Source of the DNA: an uncultured Prosthecobacter sp.
GTDB taxonomy: Bacteria > Verrucomicrobiota > Verrucomicrobiia > Verrucomicrobiales > Verrucomicrobiaceae
Direction: 5' to 3'
NCBI GenBank assembly: GCA_947523045.1
Contig: CANNUR010000181.1
Span: 1 to 6,207, forward strand
Length of the DNA: 6,207 nt
The notes beneath the pieces are model-generated. The model saw nothing but the letters and a program-made list of their open reading frames with translations. It had not been told where the DNA came from and did not search any database. Shown piece after piece: positions 5,301 to 6,207 of this stretch (within the stretch, counting starts at the first letter, position 1; each line of letters starts with the position of its first letter). A program made the translations under genes and the position numbers.

Positions 5301-6089
5301 ATGCGGTTCATGGCCCGGCAGCCCACGTTTCTGCTCTCCTTCGACTTCGACGGCACGCTCGTACACCCTGAGTCGGACCCGGTTTTTCACCCCGAGCTCG
5401 GGCGCATGATCCGTCAGTTGCGCCATCAGGGCGCGGCTTGGGTCATCAACACCGGTCGCAGTCTGCCTCAAACCCTGCAGGGCATCGCCCAGTACGGCCT
5501 GTTCATGGAACCGGACTTCATCATCGCCATGGAGTGCGATATCCATCGCCCGGGCCTGTTCGGCGGCTGGAAGGATGCGGGACCCTGGAACCGCCAGGCG
5601 CGCCGGGCTCACGAGCGGTTTGTCCGCGACCACCGCACCTCGCTCGACCTGATCCGCCGCTGGGTCGAGTCGGAAACCGGCGCGCAGTTTCTCGCCGGCG
5701 ATTATGGCGAACTCGGCATCGTCGCCGAGAGCGAGGAGGAAATGGACCGCATCGCCGCCTTCATCGACACCCATGCGGCCGAATTCCCCGACATCGGCTA
5801 CCATCGCAACGGCATCTACCTGCGCTTCTCCCACAGCGGTTACAGCAAGGGCACCGCCCTCGCCGAACTCGCCCGCCAGTTGGGTCTCAATGCCTCGCAC
5901 TGCTTTGCCGCCGGCGACAACCACAATGACCTGTCGATGCTGCACCCGGTGCGCGCCCATCGCCTGGCAGCGCCCGGCAACGCCCTCGACTCCGTCAAGG
6001 TCCAGGTGCGCAGCCACGGCGGTTTCGTCGCCACCAAACCCGCCAGCGAGGGCATGATGGAGGCCCTGCGCCACTACTTCGGCAGTTAG
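5301..6089 (+). CDS. HAD-superfamily hydrolase, type IIB-like phosphatase
   Basis: This 262-residue cytosolic protein carries all four HAD motifs. Motif I is FDFDGT (nucleophile Asp15, acid/base Asp17), motif II is INTGR (Thr51), motif III is Lys183 in SKGTAL, and motif IV is AGDNHNDLSML (Asp206, Asp210). The large middle segment (about 70-180) between motifs II and III corresponds to a C2-type cap, as in the Cof and sucrose-phosphatase-like IIB group. Members remove phosphate from sugar phosphates or other small metabolites; the substrate is not predictable here. The cap contains an unusual Trp/Gly-rich stretch (PGLFGGWKDAGPW, 84-96). The ATG at 5301 is used, but an in-frame ATG at 5310 (MARQPTF) is equally good, and neither has a clear ribosome-binding site. 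It lies 43 bp after the exported barrel-like protein gene on the same strand. Confidence 0.88.
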   Translation: MRFMARQPTFLLSFDFDGTLVHPESDPVFHPELGRMIRQLRHQGAAWVINTGRSLPQTLQGIAQYGLFMEPDFIIAMECDIHRPGLFGGWKDAGPWNRQARRAHERFVRDHRTSLDLIRRWVESETGAQFLAGDYGELGIVAESEEEMDRIAAFIDTHAAEFPDIGYHRNGIYLRFSHSGYSKGTALAELARQLGLNASHCFAAGDNHNDLSMLHPVRAHRLAAPGNALDSVKVQVRSHGGFVATKPASEGMMEALRHYFGS

Positions 6090-6207
6090 TCGACCTAGGC
6101 ACTCGTCGAGACCCGCATCAATGTCGATTTTCTTATAAAGTGTCTGTCCCTTTATTGGAAAAAGGTTGACTCGACGGCGGACTGGGGTGATTTGTGATCA
6201 TGCGACA
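6090..6207. other. Right-edge intergenic stretch, possible start of a next gene
   Basis: No complete gene is seen in these 118 bp. TCGAC (6090-6094) and GTCGA (6105-6109) form a short inverted repeat after the HAD stop, too weak for a confident terminator. AT-rich sequence around 6130-6165 includes TATAAA (6134-6139). GGGGTGAT (6184-6191) resembles an extended Shine-Dalgarno sequence and is followed in one frame by GTG (6194) and ATG (6200), so a plus-strand gene may begin here and continue past the edge. Confidence 0.3.

Noticed and set aside
4361..5356. Long minus-strand open frame (331 codons) opposite the exported protein gene
   Set aside because: Its product is rich in Arg, Ala and Gly with no domain pattern, while the plus strand encodes a signal peptide and a coherent domain.
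4929..6074. Long minus-strand open frame (381 codons) opposite the HAD gene
   Set aside because: The plus strand carries all four HAD motifs here, so the antisense frame is a shadow of GC-rich codons.
6090..6109. Terminator after the HAD gene
   Set aside because: The inverted repeat is only 5 bp with a 10-nt loop and no T-run follows.

Overview
The window is a GC-rich bacterial chromosome segment with ordinary, densely packed genes. No rRNA, tRNA, CRISPR array, insertion sequence or prophage gene is visible. The mix of genes suggests a member of the Verrucomicrobiota, perhaps an Opitutaceae-like organism: a secreted DUF1080 (3-keto-disaccharide hydrolase-type) protein, an exported double-psi-barrel-like protein, a small lone polysaccharide-export lipoprotein, and few strong Shine-Dalgarno sites. 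The assignment is inferred from gene content and composition only.

Left half (1-2906), minus strand. In transcription order it begins with a two-gene set: a ribbon-helix-helix-like small protein (2670-2906) and a 67-residue protein of unknown function (2451-2654). A strong 12-bp-stem hairpin (2384-2411) follows. Next comes a tight three-gene operon: a polysaccharide-export/SLBB lipoprotein (1644-2333), a DoxX-family membrane protein (1152-1640, 3-nt gap) and ruvC (631-1152, TGATG stop/start overlap). After 73 bp lies the 5' part of an OppA-type peptide-binding lipoprotein, which runs off the left edge. Three exact tandem copies of a 7-mer sit just in front of its start codon.

Middle (2907-3109). 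An AT-rich divergent intergenic region separates the two strands. It holds a perfect 8-bp inverted repeat with a 6-bp spacer, a plausible operator, and serves the minus-strand small genes and the plus-strand DUF1080 gene.

Right half (3110-6207), plus strand. It carries the secreted DUF1080 protein, a good intrinsic terminator (3830-3863), cytidine deaminase (cdd) with a clear ribosome-binding site, the exported double-psi-barrel-like protein, and 43 bp later a HAD-superfamily (type IIB-like) phosphatase. The last 118 bp hold no complete gene but may include the ribosome-binding site and first codons of the next one.

The genes do not form one pathway. DNA repair (RuvC), nucleotide salvage (Cdd), peptide uptake (OppA) and envelope or secreted functions lie side by side. 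I find no convincing new multi-gene system. The best leads are the small-gene pair with its possible operator, the tandem repeat before the peptide-binding lipoprotein, and the cysteine-rich exported double-psi-barrel-like protein.
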